Source: Deltaproteobacteria bacterium | GTDB taxonomy: Bacteria > Desulfobacterota > Desulfobacteria > Desulfobacterales > Desulfatibacillaceae | Assembly (NCBI GenBank): GCA_016235345.1 | Contig: JACRLG010000028.1 | Location: 126,001 to 190,000 of the forward strand | Direction: 5' to 3' | DNA: 64,000 nucleotides | Shown: positions 17,740 to 25,458 of the stretch, in pieces | Numbering within the stretch: the stretch's first letter is position 1 | Layout: each line of letters starts with the position of its first letter | Made by a program: the position numbers and the translations under genes | Notes under the pieces: generated by a model | Told to the model about the DNA's origin: nothing | What the model saw: the letters and a program-made list of their open reading frames with translations, nothing else | Database searches by the model: none

Positions 17740-17900
17740 CAGAATTATTTTTATGGGATTTGACGGAATCGACCGGAAGGAGATGAAAGGTCAGACGCCT
17801 TGGACTGCGCTTTTTTCATGCGCCGGGTGCGCCGGGCGCAGTCGGCCAACACCCTTCTGACAAAAATTTTACGCTGAGGGGTCGGGCGGTCTCCCCTGCT

Positions 17901-18419
17901 CTATTTTTCTATCCCCACCCTGGCCATCACGCCCCGGTCGTAGTAGTGCTTCACGGCCTTCATTTCGGTCACCAGATCGGCGGCCTCGATGAGCCGGGGA
18001 TGGGCGTTTCTGCCCGTGAGCACAAGCTCCACCCCAAGGGGCTTTTTGGCCATCAGGGCCAGAAGCTCGTCCACGGAAAAAAGCCCTATGGCCGAGGCCA
18101 CGTTGGCCTCCTCCAGAATCACCACGTCGAAAAGGCCTGATTCGACGGCCTCGGAGACCTCCTTCAGGCCCTTGCGGGCGGCCCGGATTTCCTCGTCCGT
18201 GGGCAGGCCCTTCACGAAGCGGCCAAGGCCGTACTGCCTCACCGTTATCAGGTCGGAAAAACGCGAAAGGGCCTTTATTTCAGAATACTCCCCGGATTTC
18301 ATGAATTGGCCGAGAAAGACCTTGAATCCCGCCCCGCAGGCCCTCAGGCACAGGCCCAGGGCCGCAGTGGTCTTGCCTTTGCCGTCGCCGGTGTATATCT
18401 GGATGTATCCTCTTTCCAT
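17901..18419 (-). CDS. cobO: Cob(I)yrinic acid a,c-diamide adenosyltransferase (CobA/CobO/BtuR type)
   Basis: Transfers the adenosyl group of ATP to cobalt(I) corrinoids, giving the coenzyme B12 form. 172 residues, full length. The P-loop TGDGKGKTTAALG is at residues 10-22, followed by GQFMKSGEYSEIKAL, DVVILEEANVASAIGL and the LVLTGRNAHPRLIEAADLVT signature. It starts 7 bp after the apbE stop, so it is co-transcribed with the flx-apbE genes. A B12-binding radical SAM protein is encoded at 59051. Confidence 0.93.
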   Translation of the reverse strand: MERGYIQIYTGDGKGKTTAALGLCLRACGAGFKVFLGQFMKSGEYSEIKALSRFSDLITVRQYGLGRFVKGLPTDEEIRAARKGLKEVSEAVESGLFDVVILEEANVASAIGLFSVDELLALMAKKPLGVELVLTGRNAHPRLIEAADLVTEMKAVKHYYDRGVMARVGIEK

Positions 18420-18426
18420 ACGGAAT

Positions 18427-19470
18427 TCAGCCTCTATGAAGATCGTTCCAGCCCTTTGACGCCTCCCTGCCCCCGGTGCGGGTTATGACGAAGCACCGGG
18501 CGTCCTTCACGCCTTCGATGAATTTTCTGCCTCGATCCGGCCCCATGACGAAAACCGAGGTGGAAAGGGCGTCGGCGGCGGTGACCGTGGGGGCCGCCAC
18601 GGACACGCTGGCGCTGGTTGCGGGGCAAGCGCCGGTCTTGGGGTTGACTATGTGGTGATAGAGCTTTTCCCGGTCGAAATAGACCTCGTAATTGCCGGAG
18701 GTGGCCACCGCGCCGTCGTTTATGCTGATGGCGTCGGCGTTCTTGGTGGATTCGGGGTCGCGCACCGCTATGGTCCAGGACGCGTTTCCGCCCTTTCCGC
18801 CCACGGCCCTTATGTCTCCGCCCGCGTTCACCAGAAAATGCGCCGCGCCGCTCTTTTTGAGGCTTTCGGCCCCGGCGTCGATTATGTAGCCCTTGGCGAT
18901 GCCGTCGAAGGTGACGCTCATTCCGGGTTTCGCTAGGCTTATTGTGCGCCCGGAAACCGCGAGGCCGCCGCCGTCCACAAGGGCCAGGGCGCGGGAAAGC
19001 GCGGCGGGCGTCGGCGGAAGGCCGGTGGCGGTGAAGGAATCCTTGTACAGGTCAACCACCGGGGCTACCGTCACGTCAAAGGCTCCGCCGGTGGATGCGT
19101 GGAAATGGCGGGAGGCTTCCGCCACGTCCAGAAGCTCCTTCGGGGCGTCATTGATTCTGCCGTCGCGGTTCAGGGCCGAAACCGCCGAAGACGTATCGAA
19201 GCGGTCCATTATGCGGGTCAGCCGCCTCATCTCGTCAAAGGCTTTCCCCATGGCGTCGTCGGCGCGGCTCCGGCTTTCGTCCATCACCGTGATGACCGCG
19301 TAGGTGCCCATGACGCTTATGTTACGGGTCACCTTGTAAAGCCCGCCTCCGAAGGCCACGGCCTCGGACACGGGGATAACCGCCGCCGCCGTTGCGGCAA
19401 GTCCCAGAAGGCCCGACATCTTGAGAAACTCCCGCCGGGTGTAATCATTCGTCTTTTTCCGTGAATCCAT
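18427..19470 (-). CDS. apbE: FAD:protein FMN transferase, ApbE family
   Basis: Transfers FMN from FAD to a Thr/Ser of target flavoproteins outside the cytoplasm. 347 residues. A twin-arginine signal (TRREFLKMSG, then a hydrophobic run) precedes the ApbE fold: VMGTYAVITVMDES, VDLYKDS, GIAKGYIIDAG, FLVNAGGDIRAVGGKG, VATSGNYEVYF and HHIVNPKTGACPATSASVSV. It is 140 bp downstream of flxA and directly upstream of cobO. The target is unknown; ApbE usually modifies Rnf/Nqr or FMN-binding-domain proteins, and none is visible in the window. Confidence 0.93.
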   Translation of the reverse strand: MDSRKKTNDYTRREFLKMSGLLGLAATAAAVIPVSEAVAFGGGLYKVTRNISVMGTYAVITVMDESRSRADDAMGKAFDEMRRLTRIMDRFDTSSAVSALNRDGRINDAPKELLDVAEASRHFHASTGGAFDVTVAPVVDLYKDSFTATGLPPTPAALSRALALVDGGGLAVSGRTISLAKPGMSVTFDGIAKGYIIDAGAESLKKSGAAHFLVNAGGDIRAVGGKGGNASWTIAVRDPESTKNADAISINDGAVATSGNYEVYFDREKLYHHIVNPKTGACPATSASVSVAAPTVTAADALSTSVFVMGPDRGRKFIEGVKDARCFVITRTGGREASKGWNDLHRG

Positions 19471-19611
19471 GCAAGACCTCTTTCCGTAACAGCAAATACT
19501 TTGAGAGTGAATTTAGAACCTCTCGAAACGGCAAATCTGACCTATGTTGGGTGGTTCTGCCCGAACTAAACCTTGCCCCCCATAATTACATCACCTCGCA
19601 CAGGCCGCCTG

Positions 19612-20460
19612 TTAATACTCTTTGGGCATGGTGTTCAACTGCTCCAGCGTAAACACCGGGCCGTCCTTGCACACGAAGTCATTGCCGATGTTGCACCTGC
19701 CGCACATGCCTATACCGCATTTCATGCGGTTTTCAAGGCTCATTATTATGTGGTCGCGGGCGTAGCCGAGCTTATCCAGAACCGGCTGGGTGAACTTTAT
19801 CATAACGGGCGGCCCGCACACTATGGCGTAGGTGTCCGGGTCCCCCTTGGGGGCCTTGGCCTCGGTTATGGCCGGGACGAAACCCGTGTTGTACTTCCAG
19901 TCCGGGTGGCCCGCCGCCGAATCCACGGTGATGTGCATTTTGATGTCGTCCCGCGCCTCCCATGCGGCCAGCTCGTCGCGGTATAAAAGCATCCCCGGAG
20001 TGCGCGCGCCGTAAACCACGTGGATGTCCCTGAATTTCTTACGGTTGGCCGGGTCCAGCATCATCACGATGCTTGACCGGAGGGTGGTGAAGGCGAAGCC
20101 GCCGCCGATTATCACCACGTTTTTGCCTTCCAGCACCTCCCATGGGTACCAGTTGCCCAGAGGCCCCCGGATGCCCATGACGTCGCCCTCCACCATGTCG
20201 TGAAGGGCCGAGGACACCAGGCCCACCTTGTTCACGGTGAACATGACGAAGCCCTTTTCGGTGGGGGAGCTTGCGATTCCTATGGGGATTTCGCCCTTTC
20301 CGGTCACCGAAAGCTCGGCGAACTGGCCGGCCTTGTACTGAAAACGGTTTTCGTCCTCGGGGTTCACGTAAACGAAGCGGAAGGTTTTCTGGTTCCGGTC
20401 TTCGGTTTCCACCGTGACCCTGTCGATTTTAACCGGAATCGGAAGATATGGATTTTCCAC
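19612..20460 (-). CDS. flxA: FAD/NAD(P)-binding oxidoreductase, FlxA / hydrogenase gamma-subunit type
   Basis: 282 residues with a ferredoxin-NADP reductase fold: an FAD-binding barrel (AGQFAELSV, PIGIASSPTEKG), an NAD domain (VIIGGGFAFTTLRS, IVCGPPVMI) and a C-terminal [2Fe-2S] motif CGIGMCGRCNIGNDFVC. It would exchange electrons between NAD(P)H and the iron-sulfur chain of partner subunits. The gene follows flxB with repeat copy F between them. With flxD-C-B it matches the FlxABCD set described for sulfate reducers. Sulfhydrogenase gamma subunits are close relatives, but no hydrogenase catalytic subunit is present. Confidence 0.85.
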   Translation of the reverse strand: MENPYLPIPVKIDRVTVETEDRNQKTFRFVYVNPEDENRFQYKAGQFAELSVTGKGEIPIGIASSPTEKGFVMFTVNKVGLVSSALHDMVEGDVMGIRGPLGNWYPWEVLEGKNVVIIGGGFAFTTLRSSIVMMLDPANRKKFRDIHVVYGARTPGMLLYRDELAAWEARDDIKMHITVDSAAGHPDWKYNTGFVPAITEAKAPKGDPDTYAIVCGPPVMIKFTQPVLDKLGYARDHIIMSLENRMKCGIGMCGRCNIGNDFVCKDGPVFTLEQLNTMPKEY

Positions 20461-20500
20461 CGTCGTTAGCCTCGAACTGTCTGTTAAAAAATGAGGTTAC

Positions 20501-20628
20501 TTAAGGCCGACTAAAAACGATGAAATGCAAGGAATGCGAAAAGCCAATGAGTAAGCGTACTTTTCGTACGTGACGGAATTGGCTTTGAAGCATGACACAG
20601 CAGTTCGCGTTTTTGGGCGGCCGGTTAA
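20501..20628 (+). repeat. Modular palindromic repeat, copy F
   Basis: Type-1 copy with AAGCCAATGAGTAAGCGTAC and CGTACGTGACGGAATTGGCT arms. It sits inside the flx operon, and its right edge overlaps the flxB stop codon (TTA at 20625-20627). Confidence 0.88.
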
Positions 20629-21707
20629 AGACTGCAAGCGTTATCCGGTTCGTATTCATTCATCAAGGATGCTATCCGGCGGATGTCTATGTTCACCGGG
20701 CAATGGATCACGCACCTGCCGCAGCCGGTGCAGTGGACGCCGTTCCCGTACCTGTCGCCGTAATATTTCAGCTTGTGCATGAACCTCTGGCGCACCCTGC
20801 CGGTCTTTTCGGGGCGCGGGTTGTGGCCCGACCCGTGCAGGGTGAAGAGCGGAAACATGCACGAGTCCCAGTTTCGCAAGCGCACGCAGTCTGTTCCGTG
20901 CGTTTCGTCCTGAATGTCGAAGCACCAGCAGGTGGGACAAAGATAGGTGCAGGTTCCGCAGTTGATGCAGGCAAAGGCCGCGTCCGCCCAGAACGGGGCG
21001 TCGTATAGGGCGAGGATGGTCTTTTTGCCAATCTTATCCGTATTGATTACGGAGGAGATTTTCCCCTCGGCCTCGCGCCGGGCGTCGGACAGGGCGGCTT
21101 CGGCATCGGCCCCTGCTTCGGTTGTCCAGCCTGCGGCCAGCGCCAGGGCCTCGCCCTTTTCCGTCAGCACCTGGGTCAGGAAGCCGTCTTCATGATCCGT
21201 GAGAAGGATGTCCAGGCCCGTTGTGTCGCAGGGGCCGCCCCCAGTGGAGGTGCAGAAACAGGTGGAGCGCGGATCATTGCAGGAGTGGCCCACGAAGGTC
21301 GTGGCCCCGTAGCCTTTTGTCCACCAGGGGTCCTTGTACTCCGCGTTGTCGAAGTTGGGCGCAACCAGGGTATAGGCCCGCGCGTCGCAGGGCCTTATTC
21401 CGAAAACCGCCCTTGGGGAAAAGTCCTTTTCTATCTCCTTGTAAACGTGGTGATCTTCCCTGGCGGGGTCGAGGCAAGCCCTGAACATCTTTTCCGAGGG
21501 CGGGTAGACCACGCCCTTGGCCGAAAGCCGGGTGTTGGCCACCGACATCTCCGGCATGACCCCAGGCGGAAGAAGGCCCATGACGTGATGAAAGCGCTCC
21601 TGGACGGGCCCGTAGACGCGGTATGAACCGGCAAGGGCCGCAACGCCGTCGGCAAAATTTTCGCGCGAAACAAAAAGGTGTCGCATGGGCATACCTTGCG
21701 AAGTCAC
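20625..21707 (-). CDS. flxB: 4Fe-4S dicluster protein, FlxB / hydrogenase beta-subunit type
   Basis: 360 residues. The C-terminal part has two ferredoxin-type motifs, CINCGTCTYLCPTCWCFD and CTGCGRCVIHCPVNID, and the middle holds GIRPCDARAYTL and GHSCNDPRSTCFC, as in the beta subunits of sulfhydrogenases and in Flx-type complexes. It carries electrons between FlxA and other subunits (inference from family). The start codon overlaps the flxC stop by 4 nt (ATGA type), so the two are translationally coupled. Confidence 0.85.
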   Translation of the reverse strand: MTSQGMPMRHLFVSRENFADGVAALAGSYRVYGPVQERFHHVMGLLPPGVMPEMSVANTRLSAKGVVYPPSEKMFRACLDPAREDHHVYKEIEKDFSPRAVFGIRPCDARAYTLVAPNFDNAEYKDPWWTKGYGATTFVGHSCNDPRSTCFCTSTGGGPCDTTGLDILLTDHEDGFLTQVLTEKGEALALAAGWTTEAGADAEAALSDARREAEGKISSVINTDKIGKKTILALYDAPFWADAAFACINCGTCTYLCPTCWCFDIQDETHGTDCVRLRNWDSCMFPLFTLHGSGHNPRPEKTGRVRQRFMHKLKYYGDRYGNGVHCTGCGRCVIHCPVNIDIRRIASLMNEYEPDNACSL

Positions 21708-22651
21708 TTTATGAATTCCTGGGGGTCATCCGGCCTGAAGGTGTCCAAAGGAGGCCTTACGCCCGGCAGCACCCCGGCCTCAAAGCCGTAAAGCTCCTCG
21801 CAGTCCTTGACGAGCTTTTTGGTGAACTGCCGCACCGGGATTCCCAGGGGGCAGGCCCGCTCGCAGGCCCCGCAGTCCGTGCACCGGCCCGCGCAGTGAA
21901 AGGCCCTTAGAAAATGAAAGGTGCGGGTGTCGGTTTTGTCCAGGCTTTTGCCCACCCACTGGGGCCTGGAATCGTCAACAAAACAGGTGGGGCAGTAGCA
22001 AAGGGGGCAGGCGTTGCGGCAGGCGTAACACCTTATGCAGCCCGCGATCAGTTCCTCGAAGTGGGTCCAGCGCTCGGCGGCGCTCATGGCCTCCACCGCG
22101 TTCACGTCCGAAAAGCGGTCCGCGTTCTCCTGCTCCGGCACGGGGGGGGTGGCCATCTCGTCGAAAATCACCGGGTTCCTGTGAGTGCAGGTGACGCAGT
22201 TGTCCTGAAGCACGTTTTTCTTGGGTATGGACATCTCGCCGGAGGCGGTGGATACCCCAAGGGTCTTGCCCTGATCCAGGGCGTCGATGACGTCCCTGCC
22301 CGCCTTGGAGCGAAGCTTTCTGCGATCCGCCATGCCGGTGCACGGGACCCCTATGATGTAGAGGTTTTCCCGTTTGACCTGGTTTTCCAGGAGGTGATTG
22401 ACGATGTTTCTGCTGTCGCAGCCCTTGGCGGTGATGCCGATCCTTCCGGAAAGGCCCGGAAGGTAATTGGCGAGGTTCGCGCCGCAGAAGCCGTTGAAGA
22501 CCAGGAGGTGCGCGTCATCCGCACTGCGGATGAGGCAGGGCTCGGCCATGAGGGGAATGGTCCCCTCCCGGAAACCGATAACGCAGTCCACCACGTTTTC
22601 CGACAGGAGCCGGGCGGCGATGGCCTGGATTTTCTCGCTCACGTCTTCCAT
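21704..22651 (-). CDS. flxC: 4Fe-4S protein, FlxC-like
   Basis: 315 residues. The N-terminal part (CVIGFREGTIPLMAEPCLI, GITAKGCDSRNIVNHLLEN) resembles F420-hydrogenase beta-like modules. The C-terminal part has cysteine clusters GCIRCYACRNACPLCYCPTC and CAGRCTDCGACERACPLGIP for two [4Fe-4S] centres; a further CVTCTHRNP is near residue 151. The gene starts 1 nt after the flxD stop and overlaps flxB, which places it firmly in the operon. The assignment as FlxC rests on order and content. Confidence 0.78.
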   Translation of the reverse strand: MEDVSEKIQAIAARLLSENVVDCVIGFREGTIPLMAEPCLIRSADDAHLLVFNGFCGANLANYLPGLSGRIGITAKGCDSRNIVNHLLENQVKRENLYIIGVPCTGMADRRKLRSKAGRDVIDALDQGKTLGVSTASGEMSIPKKNVLQDNCVTCTHRNPVIFDEMATPPVPEQENADRFSDVNAVEAMSAAERWTHFEELIAGCIRCYACRNACPLCYCPTCFVDDSRPQWVGKSLDKTDTRTFHFLRAFHCAGRCTDCGACERACPLGIPVRQFTKKLVKDCEELYGFEAGVLPGVRPPLDTFRPDDPQEFIK

Positions 22652-22652
22652 G

Positions 22653-23084
22653 TCAGGGTATCTCGGCCTCGGTTTTTATGAAATGCTTTGCTGGCCCAAG
22701 GGCCTTCACCTCTTCGGTGATCCTTGTGACGACGTCCTGGAACTTGGTGGACTCGGCTGAGGATATCCACGAAAAATGGAGCCGTCCGGGCTCGATTCCC
22801 ATGTGTTCGAGAAGATTCTTGAAAAGGGCGAATTTCCGTCGTGCGTAGTAATTACCTTCCAGGTAATGGCAGTCACCGGGATGTCACCCGGAGACCCACA
22901 CGCCGTCGGCCCCTTTCCGGAAGGCCGCCAGAAGGAAGTCGGGCCTCACCCTGCCGGAGCAGGGAACCCGTATCACCCGGACGTTTGAGGGGTACTGGAG
23001 CCGCCCCACCCCCGCAAGGTCAGCCGCACCGTAGGTGCACCAGTTGCACAGAAACGCCACTATCTTGGGTTCCCACTCGGACAT
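22653..23084 (-). CDS. flxD: MvhD/FlxD family iron-sulfur subunit, selenoprotein by in-frame UGA
   Basis: 143 residues if the TGA at 22884-22886 is read as selenocysteine (Sec67). Without read-through the product would stop after 66 residues at GVWVSG. Beyond the TGA the same frame continues [20 protein letters not shown] and runs to IP and a normal stop 1 nt before flxC. The Sec position aligns with Cys in both other MvhD proteins of this window (GVFVFGCDGTHC and GVYVTGCMEGDC). The N-terminus has [14 protein letters not shown] and VPCSGRV. MvhD subunits pass electrons between a dehydrogenase or hydrogenase and HdrA; VhuD of methanogens is a known selenoprotein. Nonsense mutation is the alternative, but frame and conservation argue against it. 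GGGAG precedes the ATG. Confidence 0.85.
22851..22867 (-). promoter_or_regulatory. SECIS-like hairpin downstream of the flxD UGA
   Basis: On the mRNA, AUUACC-UGGAA-GGUAAU forms a perfect 6-bp stem with a G-containing 5-nt loop, beginning 16 nt after the UGA. Position and size fit a bacterial SECIS, which lies inside the coding region. Confidence 0.6.
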
Positions 23085-23158
23085 GGCCGCCGTCTCCCTT
23101 TCAGGACTTGTAGCTTGAGCCGGGCCGCCGGAATTTCCATCCGATGGCCCCCTACTTC

Positions 23159-23186
23159 TTTATAGCCAAAATGCACATGGTGTCAA
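23159..23186 (-). promoter_or_regulatory. Sigma-70 promoter of the flx operon
   Basis: On the minus strand, TTGACA (23181-23186), 16 bp spacer, TATAAA (23159-23164): one of the best promoter matches in the window, 75 bp before the flxD start. Confidence 0.75.
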
Positions 23187-23289
23187 AGACTTTAGGGCCG
23201 CTTGGGCGACAAGCCAGTCTTGACAAGGCGGCCATGCCGGAATTACTCATGAATTCGGCATGGAGCAAACCAGGAATTTTTTTCTTATA

Positions 23290-23333
23290 TTTCGGGGAGC
23301 AGGGTTTGGTTCCATTTTTCGGGCTCCCCGAAA
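23290..23333. repeat. 11-bp perfect inverted repeat upstream of flx promoter
   Basis: TTTCGGGGAGC (23290-23300) and GCTCCCCGAAA (23323-23333) with a 22-bp loop, about 100 bp upstream of the flx -35 box. It may be an operator or a hairpin; nothing else is recognised in 23187-23413. Confidence 0.55.
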
Positions 23334-23413
23334 CGTTGGATGTGGTGGATTGTAGTATTTCTCCCTTCGGCCAGATTCCCTTAAAAACGGAAAAGAACCA
23401 TGCTCCGCTTAAT

Positions 23414-23568
23414 AACAGCCTGTTGAAAAACACCAATCATACAGGATGATGAAAAACGATGAGCCGCAAGGCGTGCGAAAAGCCAATGAGTCAAGCGTAC
23501 TAAAAGTACGTGACGGAATTGGCTTTGACGCACAACACAGCGGATCGCGTTTTTCGACAGCCTGATAA
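23414..23568 (+). repeat. Modular palindromic repeat, copy G
   Basis: Full-length type-1 copy with AACAGCCTGTTGAAAAAC at the left and CGCGTTTTTCGACAGCCTGA at the right. The right end runs up to the ribosome site (AAGGA at 23566-23570) of the DegT-family gene. Confidence 0.9.
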
Positions 23569-23576
23569 GGACGGAC

Positions 23577-24803
23577 ATGAAGGTTCCCTTCGGCACCCTG
23601 ACCATAACGGAAAGCGCCAAAAGGCGCATAAACGAGGCCCTGGATTCGGGCCGCCTGACCCAGGGGCGATACGTGCAGGAGCTGGAGGAGCGCTTCGCCC
23701 TCCTTGCCGGAACCCGGCACGCGGTGGCGGTGTCCTCCGGGGCCGACGCCTTAACCCTCGCCCTAGCGGCCCTCCACGACAGGGGCGCGAAACCGGGCGA
23801 TCACGTCATAGTCCCCGCCCTATCGTTTGCCGCCACCGGAAACGCTGTGCTGGCCGCCCGTCTCACCCCGGTTTTCGTTGACGTTTCGCGGGACACCTTA
23901 AACATCGACCCGGAGAAAATCGAGGAGGCCGTAACAGCCCGCACCCGCGCCATTGTGGCGGTGCACCTCATGGGTAAACCCGCCGAAATGGACCGGATAA
24001 ACGAAATCGCCCGAAAGCGCGGCTTAGCCGTAATCGAGGACGCAGCCGAAGCCCACGGAGCCTTCTACCGGGGCCGCCCGGCGGGGTCCTTAGGAGCCAT
24101 GGCGGCCTTTTCCCTCTACGCGGCCCACGCGATAAGCTGCGTTGAAGGGGGCATGATCACCACGGACGACCCGCAAGTGGCCGAAATACTTCGCTCTCTT
24201 CGCGCCCACGGCAGGGCCTGCGCCTGCGAGACATGCGCGCTTTCCTCGGAAGGGACGCCCTGCCCCAAAAGGTTCGACCGCAAAACAGGCCGGGACATCC
24301 GCTTCCATTTCCCGCGCATTGGCTATTCCTCCAAGATGAACGAGCTGGAGGCCGCCGTGGGCCTTGGCTGCCTGGACGTTTACGCCGATATCTCCGCCCT
24401 CCGCAGGGCCAGCCTTCTAAGGCTCATGGAGGGCCTCTCCCGTTTCGCGCCGCTTCTTCGCACCATCCGGGAGGAAGCCTGGGAGATCATCGGCCCCCAC
24501 GCCTTTCCCATCATGATCTCCGAAAATGCCCCCTTCACCCGCGAGGACTTCACCCGCCACCTGGAGGAAAACGGAATCGAGACCCGCACCCTGTTCGATT
24601 CCATGCCCACCCGCTGCCCCGGCTTCGCCTTTTTGGGGCACAAATACGGCGACTTTCCCGAAGCAGAGTACCTGGGCCGCATGGGCCTTCACATCGGCGT
24701 TCATCAGGACCTGGACCTGCGCCACACGGACCACGTTTTATCCGTCATTGCCGGGTTCCTCGAAGCCGGGCCGGGCAGGCCGAAGTTACAGCAGATGCCA
24801 TAA
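23577..24803 (+). CDS. DegT/DnrJ/EryC1/StrS family protein with His at the PLP-lysine position (E1/ColD-like)
   Basis: 408 residues with the aspartate-aminotransferase fold: SSGADALTLAL, IEDAAEAHGAFYRG (Asp155 to the cofactor ring) and the active-site segment FSLYAAHAISCVEGG, where His184 stands where aminotransferases have the PLP lysine. That replacement is known in the sugar 3-dehydratases ColD and E1 (RfbH/AscC). A cysteine group C215-A-C217-ET-C220-x8-C229 followed by PKRF resembles the [2Fe-2S] region of E1 (C-x-C...C..KRF), but the first E1 ligand position (in EDNCDA) is Ala here. I infer a PMP/PLP-dependent dehydratase, possibly with an iron-sulfur cluster; the substrate is unknown. 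It is a lone gene bracketed by repeats G and M/H, not in a sugar cluster. Confidence 0.75.
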   Translation: MKVPFGTLTITESAKRRINEALDSGRLTQGRYVQELEERFALLAGTRHAVAVSSGADALTLALAALHDRGAKPGDHVIVPALSFAATGNAVLAARLTPVFVDVSRDTLNIDPEKIEEAVTARTRAIVAVHLMGKPAEMDRINEIARKRGLAVIEDAAEAHGAFYRGRPAGSLGAMAAFSLYAAHAISCVEGGMITTDDPQVAEILRSLRAHGRACACETCALSSEGTPCPKRFDRKTGRDIRFHFPRIGYSSKMNELEAAVGLGCLDVYADISALRRASLLRLMEGLSRFAPLLRTIREEAWEIIGPHAFPIMISENAPFTREDFTRHLEENGIETRTLFDSMPTRCPGFAFLGHKYGDFPEAEYLGRMGLHIGVHQDLDLRHTDHVLSVIAGFLEAGPGRPKLQQMP

Positions 24804-24839
24804 TTCCCTTTCCCTGGTCCTGTAGAAGGCTCTTTACGC

Positions 24840-24920
24840 CAATCCTCTTGTGCTGCGCACCCCGGCAACCAGAAAGCCTGCGCCACCCAATGAGTGGCGG
24901 CCATCGAATCGGCATGGGTC
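24840..24920 (-). repeat. 25-bp-arm repeat, copy M
   Basis: Reverse complement of the element at 13780-13844, including the flanking ATGGMCGCC-type sequence beyond the arm. Core GCAACCAGAAAGCCTGCGCC. Confidence 0.7.
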
Positions 24921-25082
24921 ATAAGCCACGTATTCTAATGAAGCGGATGTGTCGCAAAGCCTTCTTCAACAGTATGACTTTATTTTTTAAAATTACTTCA
25001 TTTTTACTCATCATCGGCCCCAGGACAGTTCTACTTAATACCGATAGCAAATTATAAGTATTTCTTATCATTGAAAATTCTG

Positions 25083-25204
25083 TTGACATCCCCCCGATCT
25101 CTCCGTTAAGCATCCCCCTTGGTGGTTTCAAACGTGTCCGTGCGTTAAGTCATTCGGATGGACTTGGGGGGTCTTTCCCGTTTCGGGGCGGACACCCTTT
25201 TTTT
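25083..25204 (+). ncRNA. Candidate structured RNA with terminator-like end
   Basis: TTGACA at 25083-25088 with a weak -10 (TTAAGC after 17 bp), then a predicted three-way fold: outer stem GTGTCCG (25134-25140) with CGGACAC (25189-25195), enclosing AAGTCAT-TCGG-ATGGACTT and CCCG-TTT-CGGG hairpins, followed by seven T's (25198-25204). It matches no class I recognise. It could be a small RNA, or a leader/attenuator of the downstream operon, which begins 255 bp later. Confidence 0.4.
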
Positions 25205-25249
25205 ACGGATCAAATTACTGCCTCTTGCGGACGCCTTAAAGGGCGTTAA

Positions 25250-25444
25250 GCAGCCTGTTGGAAAAGGCTGGAAGCAAAGCCTGATGAAAAACGAGAAGTT
25301 GCAAGGCCAAACTGCAAGCCAATGAGTAAGCGTACCCGCCCAAGAAATCGCAGAGTTCTTGGGCTAAATCAGGATGTTCGTACGTGACGGAATTGGCTTT
25401 GAAGTGCGAACACTGCCAAATCGCGTTTTTCGACAGGCTGTTAG
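25250..25444 (+). repeat. Modular palindromic repeat, copy H (with loop insert)
   Basis: The longest copy. Normal ends and ATTGGCTT arm, but the central GCGTAC...CGTACG hairpin is opened by about 42 bp (CCGCCCAAGAAATCGCAGAG onward) that is the reverse complement of the insert in copy A. It ends 14 bp before the mvhD start. Confidence 0.88.
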
Positions 25445-25458
25445 CTCAAAGGAGTTTC

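Larger units (their letters stand above)
24804..25458. other. 655-bp gene-free region with repeats and a structured RNA candidate
   Basis: No credible coding sequence. From left to right: an arm-type repeat fragment (24840-24920), an AT-rich stretch (24940-25090), a stem-loop array ending in a T-run (25083-25204), and modular repeat copy H (25250-25444), which ends 14 bp before the next start codon. Confidence 0.7.

Noticed and set aside
17804-17842. Hairpin ACTGCGC/GCGCAGT downstream of cobO as an intrinsic terminator
   Set aside because: The stem is short, the loop long, and no T-run follows on the minus strand, so it is not listed as a feature.
22884-23084. Stand-alone 66-residue protein ending at the UGA
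   Set aside because: The conserved MvhD sequence continues in frame after the UGA, so the short product is better explained as the N-terminal part of a selenoprotein.
25133-25196. tRNA (for example tRNA-Sec) in the structured region before the redox operon
   Set aside because: There is no T-loop TTCRA sequence and the arm layout does not fit a tRNA cloverleaf.
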